Below are positions 10,966 to 22,668 of a stretch of DNA of 64,000 nt, one piece after another. Origin of the DNA: Ditylenchus dipsaci. Lineage: Eukaryota > Nematoda > Chromadorea > Rhabditida > Anguinidae. The position numbers were made by a program, and so were the translations under genes. The DNA is taken from positions 806,001-870,000 of the forward strand of contig SADC01001177.1 in the NCBI GenBank assembly GCA_004194705.1, written 5' to 3'. The stretch's first letter is position 1, and each line of letters opens with the position of its first letter. Under the pieces are notes generated by a model that was not told the origin of the DNA, did not search any database, and worked only from the letters and a program-made list of their open reading frames with translations.

Positions 10966-12399
10966 AATAGTGCGGCAATAAAAAAATTTTACGTTATTAC
11001 TGTTTTTTTGGTTACTACTTTGTAGCTTTCACCAGTATAAAAAATATTTGAAAAATTTGAATTCAGCCTTTTGACTTATGTGACCTCTTCCATGGTTTTA
11101 TTGAACTTTCCGACAAAAGTTTAAGTTAAATTACCTTTTTTTCCAAGTCCTTTCATAACTAAACGGTGAAAAACATGCATGTGCTCTGTTCAATGCAACC
11201 AATATTCTGTGTAATGAAGAAGGGTAAGAAAACAAGCGTAAGATAAGTGTGGATACTTGGCTAGATATTGGTGTTTTGGAATCTAGAACTATTTCCACGA
11301 AAAACCACATGAACTCTGTAAGCTGCAGCACGTTGCAAACGCTCTAAAAACTTCTAAAACATCACTATAATTTATATATTTCTTTTAATTGATAGAATTT
11401 AGTTATTTTAAATCGCCTTGAAAAACTTGCAGAAAATTTCAAGCTAGTCGGGCTGCAAAATTAAAAAAATTCTCGACCCCGATTTCACGACAAAGACGAC
11501 TGTTTTTTTAAACTGAGCAAAAAAGTTTATTCAACCCACAGGGTACCACGATTTTTGAGTCAAAATTTCAAAAATTTACACCGGCATCCTTTAAATTTTA
11601 TAAGGAATCAGGGCTGAAAGGGGAGGGTAAGAGAATAAAAGCGAGACACTAATGACACAAGACCCACTAACAAAACGATATTGAACATAGTTTTGAATAC
11701 TGGGGCTTACCGCAAAAATAAACTCTGGTATTAATTCTTTTTCACCCCTCGATCACATAGGCGAGTCGGGTTCGAGCTCGTGTTTTCTCAATGTTTTTGA
11801 TGGCCAGAGGGATTTTTTCTATACTTTTTGTCACTATTTATATACAAAACGAAAGCTTAGATTCTGAGCTATTTTCTACATAGGGAAGAGGTGTGGTGGT
11901 AAGTAATAGTAAATAATAGCCCACCTTTTATGGTAAAGAAAAAAAAGAAGACATCTCCTCTTCTAGCCCTAGTAAGACTTTGAATTGGTGGGGATTTTGA
12001 ATTGGCGATAACCGTTGTCGGAGACGGCAATGCCCTTCAAGTGGTTGGAAGAGCAAGGAACTTGATAACAATTTGTTAACTGTAGACTAAGGGGTTGCGT
12101 TATACCGAGGTTTGACTGTAAACGTTTTTTATTGCCGATGTGAATCTGGGCAAAACCATTCACAGAGTTTACAACATTTATTTTATTTCATCAAGTTATA
12201 TAACTTACATGACTGAAAAATATTAAAAACATGTGATTCTTCTTCAAAGCACGGTAAATAGCCACTAAAGTGTAGAAGTAGAAAAATGCAAAGAACAGGG
12301 CTGTAAATGATAGCATACACCCGAAAGTTATTCTTTCGAGTGAAGAGACCATATTTTTAATTTTAAAGGCCCTGTTTTCAATAGCTTCTATGACCTCTG

Positions 12400-13031
12400 T
12401 ATTAGGTGTTCAATCAAGAGCCATATGTTAAGTTAGATTATATATGCTAATTTAAAACACAATGTTTTGGTCTAAATAAATCTAACTTTTTGTAAGCATT
12501 TCTGATAGAAAGTATATCTTAGTGGACTGGTTAACTTGTAGAATGTATGTAGTTTAATTATTAAACCAAATTTAGTTATTAAAATAATTTTTTTACTTGT
12601 ACGTAGTAAATGCTTAAGAATGTTATATTAATGTTAATTAGTTTAAATTAGGGCTGGACGGAGAATATTCTTAGGTTTCACAGAGAACATTCTCACGAGT
12701 ATTCCCGGTAAGATAGTTATTATGTAAGGAAAAATATGGTTCAGACTAGTCAGCATGGAAACCAAAATTTAATGGGTGTCCCAAAAAGTGTTCGGAACGG
12801 ACTTCTGAGCTTATTATTAAAGATGAAAATATTGAAAATATTGAAATTGAAATATTGAAAAACATGTGTGAGTTCATTTTGAGATGTTGATAGTGATTTC
12901 CATCACTTTTCTTGTGGAAATGACCGAATCCAAGTTTTTCAATTTTTTCCGACTATTGGTCATTTAAAAAAAATAGATTTTTTTCCAAAACGCCATTACT
13001 CAGCACTAAGATTTAAACTTTTTTTTTCTCT
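12400..13031. other. Upstream region of receptor copy A; no gene seen
   Basis: AT-rich sequence 5' of exon 1 that presumably holds the promoter; no defined core element was found. It includes GAGAATATTCTTAGG/GAGAACATTCTC words (12660-12695) and GGTGTCCCAAAAAGTG (12776), like a mariner end, but no partner end was found. Confidence 0.35.
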
Positions 13032-13350
13032 AAAACGAATAGGGTTGTCGAGCGCTCGAAATTTTCGAGTCGAGCGCTCGATTCGATATTCGAAATTCGA
13101 AATTTTCGAGTCGAGCGCTCGATTCGACATTCGAAATTCGAAATTTTCGAGCGCTCGATTCGAAATTCGAAAATTTTCGAGCGCTCGATTCGAAATCGAA
13201 AATTTTCAGCGGCTTCGCCGCCTCATTAATGGATTTTTTAGAAACAAATTAATCGAAACCATGGTTAATCGACCACACACGACCGCTTTACCACACCAAA
13301 CGAATAAGCGGCCGAAAAAACTACCATTCTTTGTTCATAGTTGTGCTTGA

Positions 13351-13719
13351 TCAAACGGCGCAGATCGGAGACTCTGAGATCGCAAAAAGCACCGCTCTGG
13401 CTTTTTTCGCCTCAAAAGATCCCAATTTTTTGTTCGCTAACTTTTCCTTGGGCCTTGCCGATTTCAGGTGACCCGAAAGATGAGTTGTTGATCTAGTCTT
13501 TGGCAGTCTAAGCTCTTCACCACAAGTGAAAATAGTCTTTCCACCGACTTTCTTAAACGATTTCCAAACTTCGCTTGGCATTTTTCTAAAACAAGAAAAA
13601 TTCACCATTACATTCTTTTTTGTGTGCTGCAAGTTCCGAACTATATCTCGAAAATAAGCGCTCGAAATTCGAAAGCATAATTCGAAATTTTTTTTCGAGC
13701 GCTCGAAATTCGAAAGCAT
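13351..13719 (-). pseudogene. Transposase N-terminal fragment with a BED-type zinc-finger region
   Basis: An open frame of 122 codons includes MPSEVWKSFKKVGGKTIFTC followed by a GEELRL stretch and THLSGHLKSARP. The W..F spacing, a cysteine and the HL.....R/H end resemble the BED zinc finger found at the start of hAT transposases, but the second cysteine is missing (TCGEEL rather than C..C), so metal binding is doubtful. No catalytic domain is present. The first 40 residues are translated from the GCTCGAAATTC arm and are not protein-like. The identical copy in unit B is at 22980-23348. Confidence 0.5.
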
Positions 13720-13815
13720 AATTCGAAATTTTTTTTGAGCGCTCGAAAGGTGCGTTATCGTTTCGTCCTTTTTTTCAAATGAAAAAAAGGACGAAACGTT
13801 TCGTGCTTTTTTTTC

Positions 13816-14668
13816 ATTCTATGATTGCCTTGGTCCCCCTGTTGTTTTTTTTGCAAAATTTTCAGATTGTGTCTGAACCACCCCACACCACCCAAAACAT
13901 CCAAAACCACCCCAAATCACCTAAAACACCCAAAACCACCCCAAACCACCCAAACCACCCAAATTCACCAAAACTACCCGAATTCACCCAAAACTACCCA
14001 ATTACTTCGAGGGTGGGATTCTATACTGCAACCACAAGAGTTTGTGCCTGGTCATTTCCTAGTCAGAATTTTGAAAATTTTGGAGGGAATTCAAGTTTTT
14101 TAGTCTGAAGCAACCAAACCAAGTGGTAGTCCACTTGGATCAAAAAAAAAATTTACGTTTTTCATATTCCAAAACCTGTTTTCTGGCCTGATACGGGCCC
14201 GCTGAAGATGGTTTGATAGTGGTAAAATGCCGCTTTCTCGGGTATTTTTTGAGTATTGGGCAATAATTGGTTTTACCAAAATCAATTATTGCCCAAAACT
14301 CAAAAAATACCCGAGAAAGCGGCATTTTACCACTATCAAACCATCTTCAGCGGACCCGTATCAGGCCAGAAAACAGGTTTTGGAATATGAAAAACGTAAA
14401 TTTTTTTTTGATCCAAGTGGACGACCACTTGGTTACATTGATTCAGACTGAAAAATTTCAATTCCCGCAAAACTTTTATTTGGACTATTTTTGGATGGTT
14501 TCGGGTGTTTTTTGTTGGCTTTGGGTGTGTTGGGTGCTTTTGGCCATTTTTGGATGTTTTGGGTGGCTTGAGGTGGTTTTGAGTGGTTTGGGGTGGTTCG
14601 GACACAATCTAAAAATTTTCTAAAAAACAAAAAGGGAGACCAAGGCAATCATTAAATGAAAATATTCT
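13816..14668. repeat. Large fold-back with CCACCC-rich arms inside the hAT element, unit A
   Basis: The arms run from ATTGCCTTGGTCCCCC (about 13824) inwards to a centre near 14278 and back to GAGACCAAGGCAAT (14635-14650). The core 14206-14349 is a near-perfect inverted repeat. The left arm has about 120 bases of CCACCC/CCAAAA repeat (13878-14000), and the right arm has the GGTGG/TTTTGG counterpart (14495-14605). An outer short palindrome GGACGAAACGTTTCGTCC appears at both sides (about 13785 and 14722). Confidence 0.8.
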
Positions 14669-14900
14669 TAAATAAAAAAAACAACAGGGAGGACCAAGGC
14701 AATCTTAGAATGAAAAAAAAGGACGAAACGTTTCGTCCTTTTTTTTCATTTGAAAAAAAAAGCACGAAACGTCCCTTTACCGCTCGAAATTCGAAAGCCT
14801 AATTCGAAATTTTTTTCGAGCGCTCGAAATTCGAAAATTTTCGAACTTTCGAGCGAAAATTTCGAAATCGAGCGCTCGATTCGACAACCCTAAAAACGAA

Positions 14901-17900
14901 TCTTATCGCTTTTGAAAAGTTGCTTGTTGCCTCTTGAACATAGTTTTAAGATTATTCTCTTATGTCTAACACCCAATTTAAGTTTTGGACTAAGTATAAA
15001 AACCACCAATTTTTTCACTATATTATTTTTTTCAAATTTTTTCGTTAAATTTTTATTGGTTATTATAGAAATTATGATGATTAAGGTGAATTTGTTGATG
15101 GTCAATTTGATCACTATGATCAACTTGACTACCATTTGTAATTAAAGAAAATTATAATGAAAAAACCGGCGAGTTCACTGATTCTAAAAGTTGCTAAAAT
15201 AAATTAATAAATCAAAAAATGTTTTTTCTTCTGTATTGCTTCATTGACGCTAAGACAATAATCCTCTCAATTTTAAGTTTCCTCCTTCTAGATATTTTTC
15301 TTGAAAAAATTAACAAACGTTGTCGTTGCGTGCGCTGTAAATTCCATCATGCAAATTTATGCAAATAACTTTTTCACACAAATACAAAGTATATAGTATA
15401 GATTGTGATGCTGAACACGCCATTAGTGCGACTGTCTGCAAAAATTATTTTGCCTTATTTGTATTAACAAATTTGAATGTTTTCCCACACGTAAGAAATA
15501 CTACGTAATTTTTCATCTCGTTTTCTTCGAGTGAAAGTCATATGGCTGGAGGTACTTTCCCCGGTCAAATTATTCTCTTAAAATTAAAAATTAAAAACTT
15601 TTGGAGATAAGAACACATTTTTACGATTTGACGGGGGTAAAAGAATAATTTAACGGGGTAAAAAAATTTCAGCCAAAGTCATATAAAATAGTAAAATAAT
15701 ATCTTATGTATAAAACTAGATAATAGGAAAACAGATGAAAAATAAAAATATAGGGTATGAGCTTTTAAGCAAACACGTCGTGTTTAAAGTTATCCTAGAG
15801 GCTTCTTTGAAGTATCGAAAATTTCAGTTACGCAGGATTATGACTAAATCCAGCAAAAGTTTGGCACTACTGTAATATACATCCCCCTAATAATTTTTAG
15901 GCTTAGGAATTAGGCTTAGCCTTTAGGCTTCGGGCTGTAGCCCCCCTGATAACACGTAATAATTTCACCACCATTCCTAAAAAAGGTATGGTTTTGGGGT
16001 ACCTGAAAATTTATTTGGGGGGGGGGGGTGGTTATATGACAGTAGCGTCAAAAATCCAATGTATTTTTGTTTCGGTAACAGGTCAGGTATGGGTAGCAGG
16101 AAATTTGGTAAGGCTCTCCACATATTCATCAACCACAAATTTGTAAACCACAAATTCATCAAGCGGTAAATTCGTCAACCGGTAAAATTCGTCAAACGGT
16201 GTGTTCTCCTGTTTGCAAAATAATGTTTCTTTACCCAATCTACTGTCTGTTAACAGCTTTCGAAAACCACTAACAACACTACTACTGCCGATTTTCAAGT
16301 GCCTTGCCCGTAAATTTCACGAATTTTAACGCAAGGACAAGTAGTTTTTTCTTTTACGCAAAAAGATAAAAAACAAGAATACACCGGTTGATGAATTTAT
16401 GGTTGATGAATTTGTATGGTTGACGAATTTGCGATTGATGAATATGTGGAGAGCCTTTGTAACAGTTACCTGTCATAGTAAAATGTGCTTGCCTTGATAA
16501 CAGGTACCTGTCTTGGTAGCAGGTGCCTGTCTTGGTAACAGGTTCTTGTTTAAAAAAATTCAGCCATAAAGATGGGTATACACCTAATCAGGTGGTAGAT
16601 AATCAAGTTTTTGGGATTTTGGTGAAAAAAAACTAAAAATTTGGTTTCAACAAACCCCGGTCACTCGCATGTTTCAACATATAATAGCATGTTTCTTATG
16701 AAGTATAATTTTTTTTTCGGGCCATCCAGGCGGATATCCACCTGGTCAGGTGGTACTCACCCCAGGTATTAGGGTTTCGATGGCAAAAATCGTAATTTCG
16801 ATCTTATCAAACCTGATTCCCCACACGGTTTTACATACGATAAAACTATTCGTTTATTAAAACAAAAATTTTCTAAAATTTCGTCCAAGACCAGGCAATT
16901 CTTTTGTAAACTGAAAATCGTCGAAATTCAATAGTCAATTTTTCGAATAATTTGCTCGAATCTCACTAACCAAAGTTAATTTTTCACATTTTATACCAAA
17001 ATGTAGCTTAGATCTGTATGCAGGTCTGCGTTCGGACAGAAAATGTCACTATTATGCCCCACCCTTCCAAAGTTCGTAACTGCGAGTTAGCTTAATTTAA
17101 TCTGATTATGTTGGAATGGGGTAAAAAAGAGTGTGAGTGATAAAAAAAAAGCTTTCCCAAATCTTTGACGTGTTTTCTACACGTCAAAGATCTGAAGAAG
17201 CACCATTGAGATCATTTTGGGGCGTTTTGGGCGACACACACACATTGTGCACTTTATTCCTTGTTTAATGCTACAAAACACAAAATGTGTTTCAAACACA
17301 TTTTTGTGTTATTCGATACTTCTGCCATTTTTTCTCAACTTTCTTTATTAGTGTCTCCGGCCGGAGATTTTGATCCAGCAAAATTTTAAAACAGAAATTT
17401 GTTTGTTTTTGTTTGTATGTTGCGTGGCCATTTTAAAATTTGTCTGGTCCCTTGGAAAAACTCTACATCTTCCCTTTTACTGTAAAACAGCCTTTAACAT
17501 GATTTCTTTCAAATATACTCCAAAAAAATCCAATTATAATCATGTTTACTACTTTTCGGCCAGATGTGTGCTGAAAATTGGCGGCCCATAATTTCTAAAG
17601 AAATGCAGATTGCTTTCCACAACTTTTTGAGCTAAAATTCCAGTCCTTTAGAAATAAGTTGTTGATGGGAGTTTCGGCAATTACCCAAATTATGCGATCA
17701 GCCATCTGGCTGATAATTTACTGGGGGTACTTTGCCCCCTCCCCTCTCCTTTTTGCTAAAATACAAGAGATCAAAAAAGAAAAAAAATTGTCGTTTTCTT
17801 TTAGAGAGGAAGTGGGTGCTTACTTTTTCTCTGAGTAAATAAGTTAACTTATTGGAAAAAGCTTTGATAAGATCAGGCATCCCCTGAACTCCCTTGGCCA

Positions 17901-18170
17901 AAAAGGGCCTATTACATCAGTAATCCAGAACCCAGATTCCCCCTCTTTTCTACCCTTGACACCTTGCCTTTTCTTTGTATTGTGTTTTTACATTTATTTT
18001 TGTTGCCTATATTTTCAACTCATATATTTGGACACATAAAGTTTCAAGATTAGCTTCTGAATTTTCAAAAGAGTCACACCTAAAATAAACTTAAATTTTT
18101 TTACAATAACTTTTTCCTTGAAAGATTGACGGCAAAAGTTAAACTCGTCAATTAGACAAAAAAAAACCTT
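14901..18170. other. Spacer of unit B; no gene seen
   Basis: Same content as 5279-8540: ATGCAAAT octamer pair near 15350, inner inverted-repeat element 16112-16455, and hairpins near 17165-17310. No exon was recognised. Confidence 0.4.
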
Positions 18171-18248
18171 CTACATAGTTGTTACAGCATAATCTACAGT
18201 TTTTTCTTTTCTATAAGAAAATAATATAATGGAAGGAACAGGCTTAGT

Positions 18249-21200
18249 TTAGTTGAAATTGAAATTGAAGTTGAAATTGAACCCTTGGATAAAAGGCAGT
18301 TTTTCCCTTATTAATCTGCTGAGTAAAATAATAACGATTGGTTCTATACCATGACTTGCAATCAACAAAAAACTCATAAGTATAAAATTATATGGCACAG
18401 GCAATTTCACGAAGTCAGTTAACACTCCGCCTCCCAAGCGTAGTAATTGCCTGAATCGACTAACAATTTCTCGCTGAACACGATAATGCAAAAAATTTTG
18501 AAAAAAAGTTGGTATGAGATGGTGAAAACCCCTCTTGAAAGTAGGCCGTTTTTGGTCACCCTCAACCACCTAAAATTTTGAAAAATTTAGATGGTAGTCA
18601 CCAAAATTTCTATTTCACCTAGGCGTAAAACCACTTAAAATATTAAGCTGGATCAGAGCTGTCTATTGAGCCCAAATTTGCATCAGAGTGATCATTTTTT
18701 CACAGAGAATTTACGATTTTCCCTCAAAGATCCAGTTTCTGAATATCCTTGTTTTCGACATAAAAATGGCTAGAACTCTGCCTACAAATCATTTCTAGCT
18801 AAATAAATGATCAATAGAACATAAAAGAACAAAATCTTGCGGTTATTTTAACACTAAAAACAGCAATAGTTTATCAAAAAATTGAGACAAATAATGCAAA
18901 ATCAATATATAAGTTGTAGCGCAACTTTTCTATAACTTAATTCCCGCTTAAAAAAACTTCAGTTCTGACACCGAATTCGTGTTCAGCGTAGTCGATTTGC
19001 ATGTAAAACTGCTCTTGAAGTTGAAAAATCACTGTTAAATTCCGAATTCCGCTCAAGACAAAAACATTTAAATTTAAAATTTGAATATTTTTTGTCTTGA
19101 GCGAAATTCGGAATTTGACAGTGACTTTTCAACTTCAAGAGCAGTTTTACATGCAAATCGACTACGCTGAACACGAATTCGGTGTCAGAATTGAAGCTTT
19201 TTAAGCGGGAATAAAGTTATAGAAAAGTTGCGCTACAACTTATATATTGATTTTGCATTATTTGTCTCAATTTTTTGATAAACTATTGCTGTTTTTAGTG
19301 GTTTTGAGTGGTTTTACGCCTAGGTGAAATAGAAATTTTGGTGACTACCATCTAAATTTCTCAAAATTTTGGTGGTTGAGGGTGACCAAAAACGGCCTAC
19401 TTTCAAGAGGGGTTTTCACCATCTCATACCAACTTTTTTCAAAATTTTTTGCATTATCGTGTTCAGCGAGAAATTCTGAGTCGATTTGTTCAATTACTAC
19501 GCTTGGGAGGCGGAGTGTTAATAGTAACAAACAACTTGGCAAATATATTAGAAAACACTTAAAAAATATACTACATCGACTTTTCATTTCATTTTTGGCT
19601 TGTTGGTTCACATTCAAATGTCCTAAAAGATTAATTTGAAATCTAAAGAAAACCCAGAAAAAGTTAACTCCGATTATTTTTTTTCTGAGATTCAGAGTTC
19701 TCAAAGATTAAAGTGTACATGGTGCGGCAAATTAGCCGGGGATTTGTTCCGGCCATAACTTTTTTTAATTTTCTAAAAGCATTTTTTAAGGGGTTCGACT
19801 TTATTGGAAACTATTTTTTAAATACAGTTAATGATTTTAAACCTGCTAGGAATTTCTGATTACCAGTTATTACTTAGCATTGCTTACTTTGTTGCCATGT
19901 ATCCCAAAGCAATTTGACTAATGTAATTGAATAAATTAAAATTCCACAATAACTAAAGTTAAAATATAGGCCGTGGTACAGATACATCTGCAGCACGGCT
20001 CCTTCAACACCTGGTTTATAATCCAAAAAGTCTAGCACAGAAAATATAGGGATGGAATGGCCTATAAAAGCAGCTGGGTCAGCATCCACTAGGTATACGG
20101 ACCAAAAAGCTAGTGCGAAACCCAATAAATAGCAAAATATAGCTGTGCACGCAGTAAACCTAAACAATTTTTTAATATCAAAAGTTCTACGTTCACCGTA
20201 TTTCCTCGTATGCCTTTTTAAGGGGGTAGTTATTAGAGCGGGCGGAGTTGATAGAGCAGAGGGAGTTTTTTTATTCTCTCGACGCCGAGGGCGCCTACGA
20301 AAATTTTCGGACACAGACGCATTTTCGCCTGTTCAAACTTTTGCCGTGGACACAATTTCGTCGGGACGTTGGGACGCGACCATTATTTTGTCGCACATGA
20401 TTTTTCGGTGCTACTGAACATCACCATCCCCCCCCTTCCTTCCCCGCCTCTAAAAGACGCTAATAGAATACACCAGGAGGAATTATTAGAGTACTGGAAG
20501 TTATTTTTTGGATGACTTCTAGAGGGGTGGGGACGGTTAATGGAGCAGTGGGAGCTATTGTAGAAAATACGGTATTATATATTTGTAAAAATAGTGCGGC
20601 AATAAAAAAATTTTACGTTATTACTGTTTTTTTGGTTACTACTTTGTAGCTTTCACCAGTATAAAAAATATTTGAAAAATTTGAATTCAGCCTTTTGACT
20701 TATGTGACCTCTTCCATGGTTTTATTGAACTTTCCGACAAAAGTTTAAGTTAAATTACCTTTTTTTCCAAGTCCTTTCATAACTAAACGGTGAAAAACAT
20801 GCATGTGCTCTGTTCAATGCAACCAATATTCTGTGTAATGAAGAAGGGTAAGAAAACAAGCGTAAGATAAGTGTGGATACTTGGCTAGATATTGGTGTTT
20901 TGGAATCTAGAACTATTTCCACGAAAAACCACATGAACTCTGTAAGCTGCAGCACGTTGCAAACGCTCTAAAAACTTCTAAAACATCACTATAATTTATA
21001 TATTTCTTTTAATTGATAGAATTTAGTTATTTTAAATCGCCTTGAAAAACTTGCAGAAAATTTCAAGCTAGTCGGGCTGCAAAATTAAAAAAATTCTCGA
21101 CCCCGATTTCACGACAAAGACGACTGTTTTTTTAAACTGAGCAAAAAAGTTTATTCAACCCACAGGGTACCACGATTTTTGAGTCAAAATTTCAAAAATT

Positions 21201-21980
21201 TACACCGGCATCCTTTAAATTTTATAAGGAATCAGGGCTGAAAGGGGAGGGTAAGAGAATAAAAGCGAGACACTAATGACACAAGACCCACTAACAAAAC
21301 GATATTGAACATAGTTTTGAATACTGGGGCTTACCGCAAAAATAAACTCTGGTATTAATTCTTTTTCACCCCTCGATCACATAGGCGAGTCGGGTTCGAG
21401 CTCGTGTTTTCTCAATGTTTTTGATGGCCAGAGGGATTTTTTCTATACTTTTTGTCACTATTTATATACAAAACGAAAGCTTAGATTCTGAGCTATTTTC
21501 TACATAGGGAAGAGGTGTGGTGGTAAGTAATAGTAAATAATAGCCCCACCTTTTATGGTAAAGAATAAAAAAAGAAGACATCTCCTCTTCTAGCCCTAGT
21601 AAGACTTTGAATTGGTGGGGATTTTGAATTGGCGATAACCGTTGTCGGAGACGGCAATGGCCCTTCAAGTGGTTGGAAGAGCAAGGAACTTGATAACAAT
21701 TTGTTAACTGTAGACTAAGGGGTTGCGTTATACCGAGGTTTGACTGTAAACGTTTTTTATTGCCGATGTGAATCTGGGCAAAACCATTCACAGAGTTTAC
21801 AACATTTATTTTATTTCATCAAGTTATATAACTTACATGACTGAAAAATATTAAAAACATGTGATTCTTCTTCAAAGCACGGTAAATAGCCACTAAAGTG
21901 TAGAAGTAGAAAAATGCAAAGAACAGGGCTGTAAATGATAGCATACACCCGAAAGTTATTCTTTCGAGTGAAGAGACCAT
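18249..21980 (-). pseudogene. 7TM chemoreceptor-like gene, array copy B, split by a TTAA element
   Basis: Exons in transcription order: 21837-21980, 20759-20967, 19888-20159, then 19518-19622 and 18249-18422 either side of the TTAA element. All exon lengths (144, 209, 272) and splice sites match copy A, and each exon is open. In this copy an ATG 10 codons further upstream is also in frame (from 22010), but in copy A that frame is broken by one base, so the ATG at 21980 is preferred. The disruption of the TM6 exon and the short FNFNFN tail are the same as in copy A. Confidence 0.75.
18423..19517. mobile_element. Palindromic TTAA-flanked element in receptor exon 4, unit B
   Basis: Flanked by TTAA at 18419-18422 and 19518-19521, the same insertion point as in unit A. 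The inverted arms meet near 19075. Confidence 0.85.
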
Positions 21981-22668
21981 ATTTTTAATTTTTAAAGGCC
22001 CTGTTTTCAATAGCTTCTATGACCTCTGTATTAGGTGTTCAATCAAGAGCCATATGTTAAGTTAGATTATATATGCTAATTTAAAACACAATGTTTTGGT
22101 CTAAATAAATCTAACTTTTTGTAAGCATTTCTGATAGAAAGTATATCTTAGTGGACTGGTTAACTTGTAGAATGTATGTAGTTTAATTATTAAACCAAAT
22201 TTAGTTATTAAAATAATTTTTTTACTTGTACGTAGTAAATGCTTAAGAATGTTATATTAATGTTAATTAGTTTAAATTAGGGCTGGACGGAGAATATTCT
22301 TAGGTTTCACAGAGAACATTCTCACGAGTATTCCCGGTAAGATAGTTATTATGTAAGGAAAAATATGGTTCAGACTAGTCAGCATGGAAACCAAAATTTA
22401 ATGGGTGTCCCAAAAAGTGTTCGGAACGGACTTCTGAGCTTATTATTAAAGATGAAAATATTGAAAATATTGAAATTGAAATATTGAAAAACATGTGTGA
22501 GTTCATTTTGAGATGTTGATAGTGATTTCCATCACTTTTCTTGTGGAAATGACCGAATCCAAGTTTTTCAATTTTTTCCGACTATTGGTCATTTAAAAAA
22601 AATAGATTTTTTTCCAAAACGCCATTACTCAGCACTAAGATTTAAACTTTTTTTTTCTCTAAAACGAA

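Larger units (their letters stand above)
8626..12352 (-). pseudogene. 7TM chemoreceptor-like gene, array copy A, split by a TTAA element
   Basis: Exons in transcription order: 12209-12352 (ATG at 12352, 48 codons, TM1), 11135-11343 (TM2-TM3, ALNRAHACFSPFSY), 10263-10534 (TM4-TM5), then 9893-9997 and 8626-8799, which are one exon (TM6-TM7) cut by an insertion at 8800-9892. Donors GTAAGT, GTAATT and GTAAGC fit acceptors TTTTTAG, TTGTTTAG and ATCTTTTAG, and phases 0, 2 and 1 agree. If the insert and one TTAA are removed, LLLLTDFVKLP reads through in frame, as in copy 0. With the insert, the frame meets a stop soon after TM6 begins. The tail is shortened by a TTCAAT repeat giving FNFNFN and a stop. 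It is probably non-functional unless the insert is removed from RNA. The family call (Srv/Srx-like) is inference. Confidence 0.75.
5051..14681. repeat. Tandem unit A, about 9.63 kb
   Basis: Sequence from the GACCAAGGCAATC block at 5070 recurs at 14701 and 24320, giving periods of 9631 and 9619. Units A and B differ by scattered one-base changes, mostly homopolymer length. The left edge lies in an A-run inside a fold-back repeat, next to unrelated sequence (ATTAATTAATTAATAG, about 5030). Each unit holds, in order, a hAT right arm, about 1 kb of AT-rich spacer, two inverted-repeat elements, one receptor gene on the minus strand, and the hAT left part with the fold-back. Confidence 0.95.
13040..14892. 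mobile_element. hAT-type element with 8-bp target duplication, at the A/B junction
   Basis: The ends TAGGGTTGTCGAGCGCTCG and CGACAACCCTA are flanked on both sides by AAAACGAA (13032-13039, 14893-14900). An 8-bp duplication and a TAGGG start fit the hAT superfamily. The arms are filled with GCTCGAAATTCGAAA repeats (13040-13205, 13660-13745, 14783-14880). The interior holds a BED-finger fragment (13351-13719) and a large fold-back (13816-14660). The unit boundary at 14681/14682 lies inside the element. Confidence 0.8.

Noticed and set aside
14890..15145. Hydrophobic open frames on both strands of the spacer
   Set aside because: Low-complexity AT-rich translation without start, splice or family support; the equivalent frames at 5300-5520 are broken by one-base changes.
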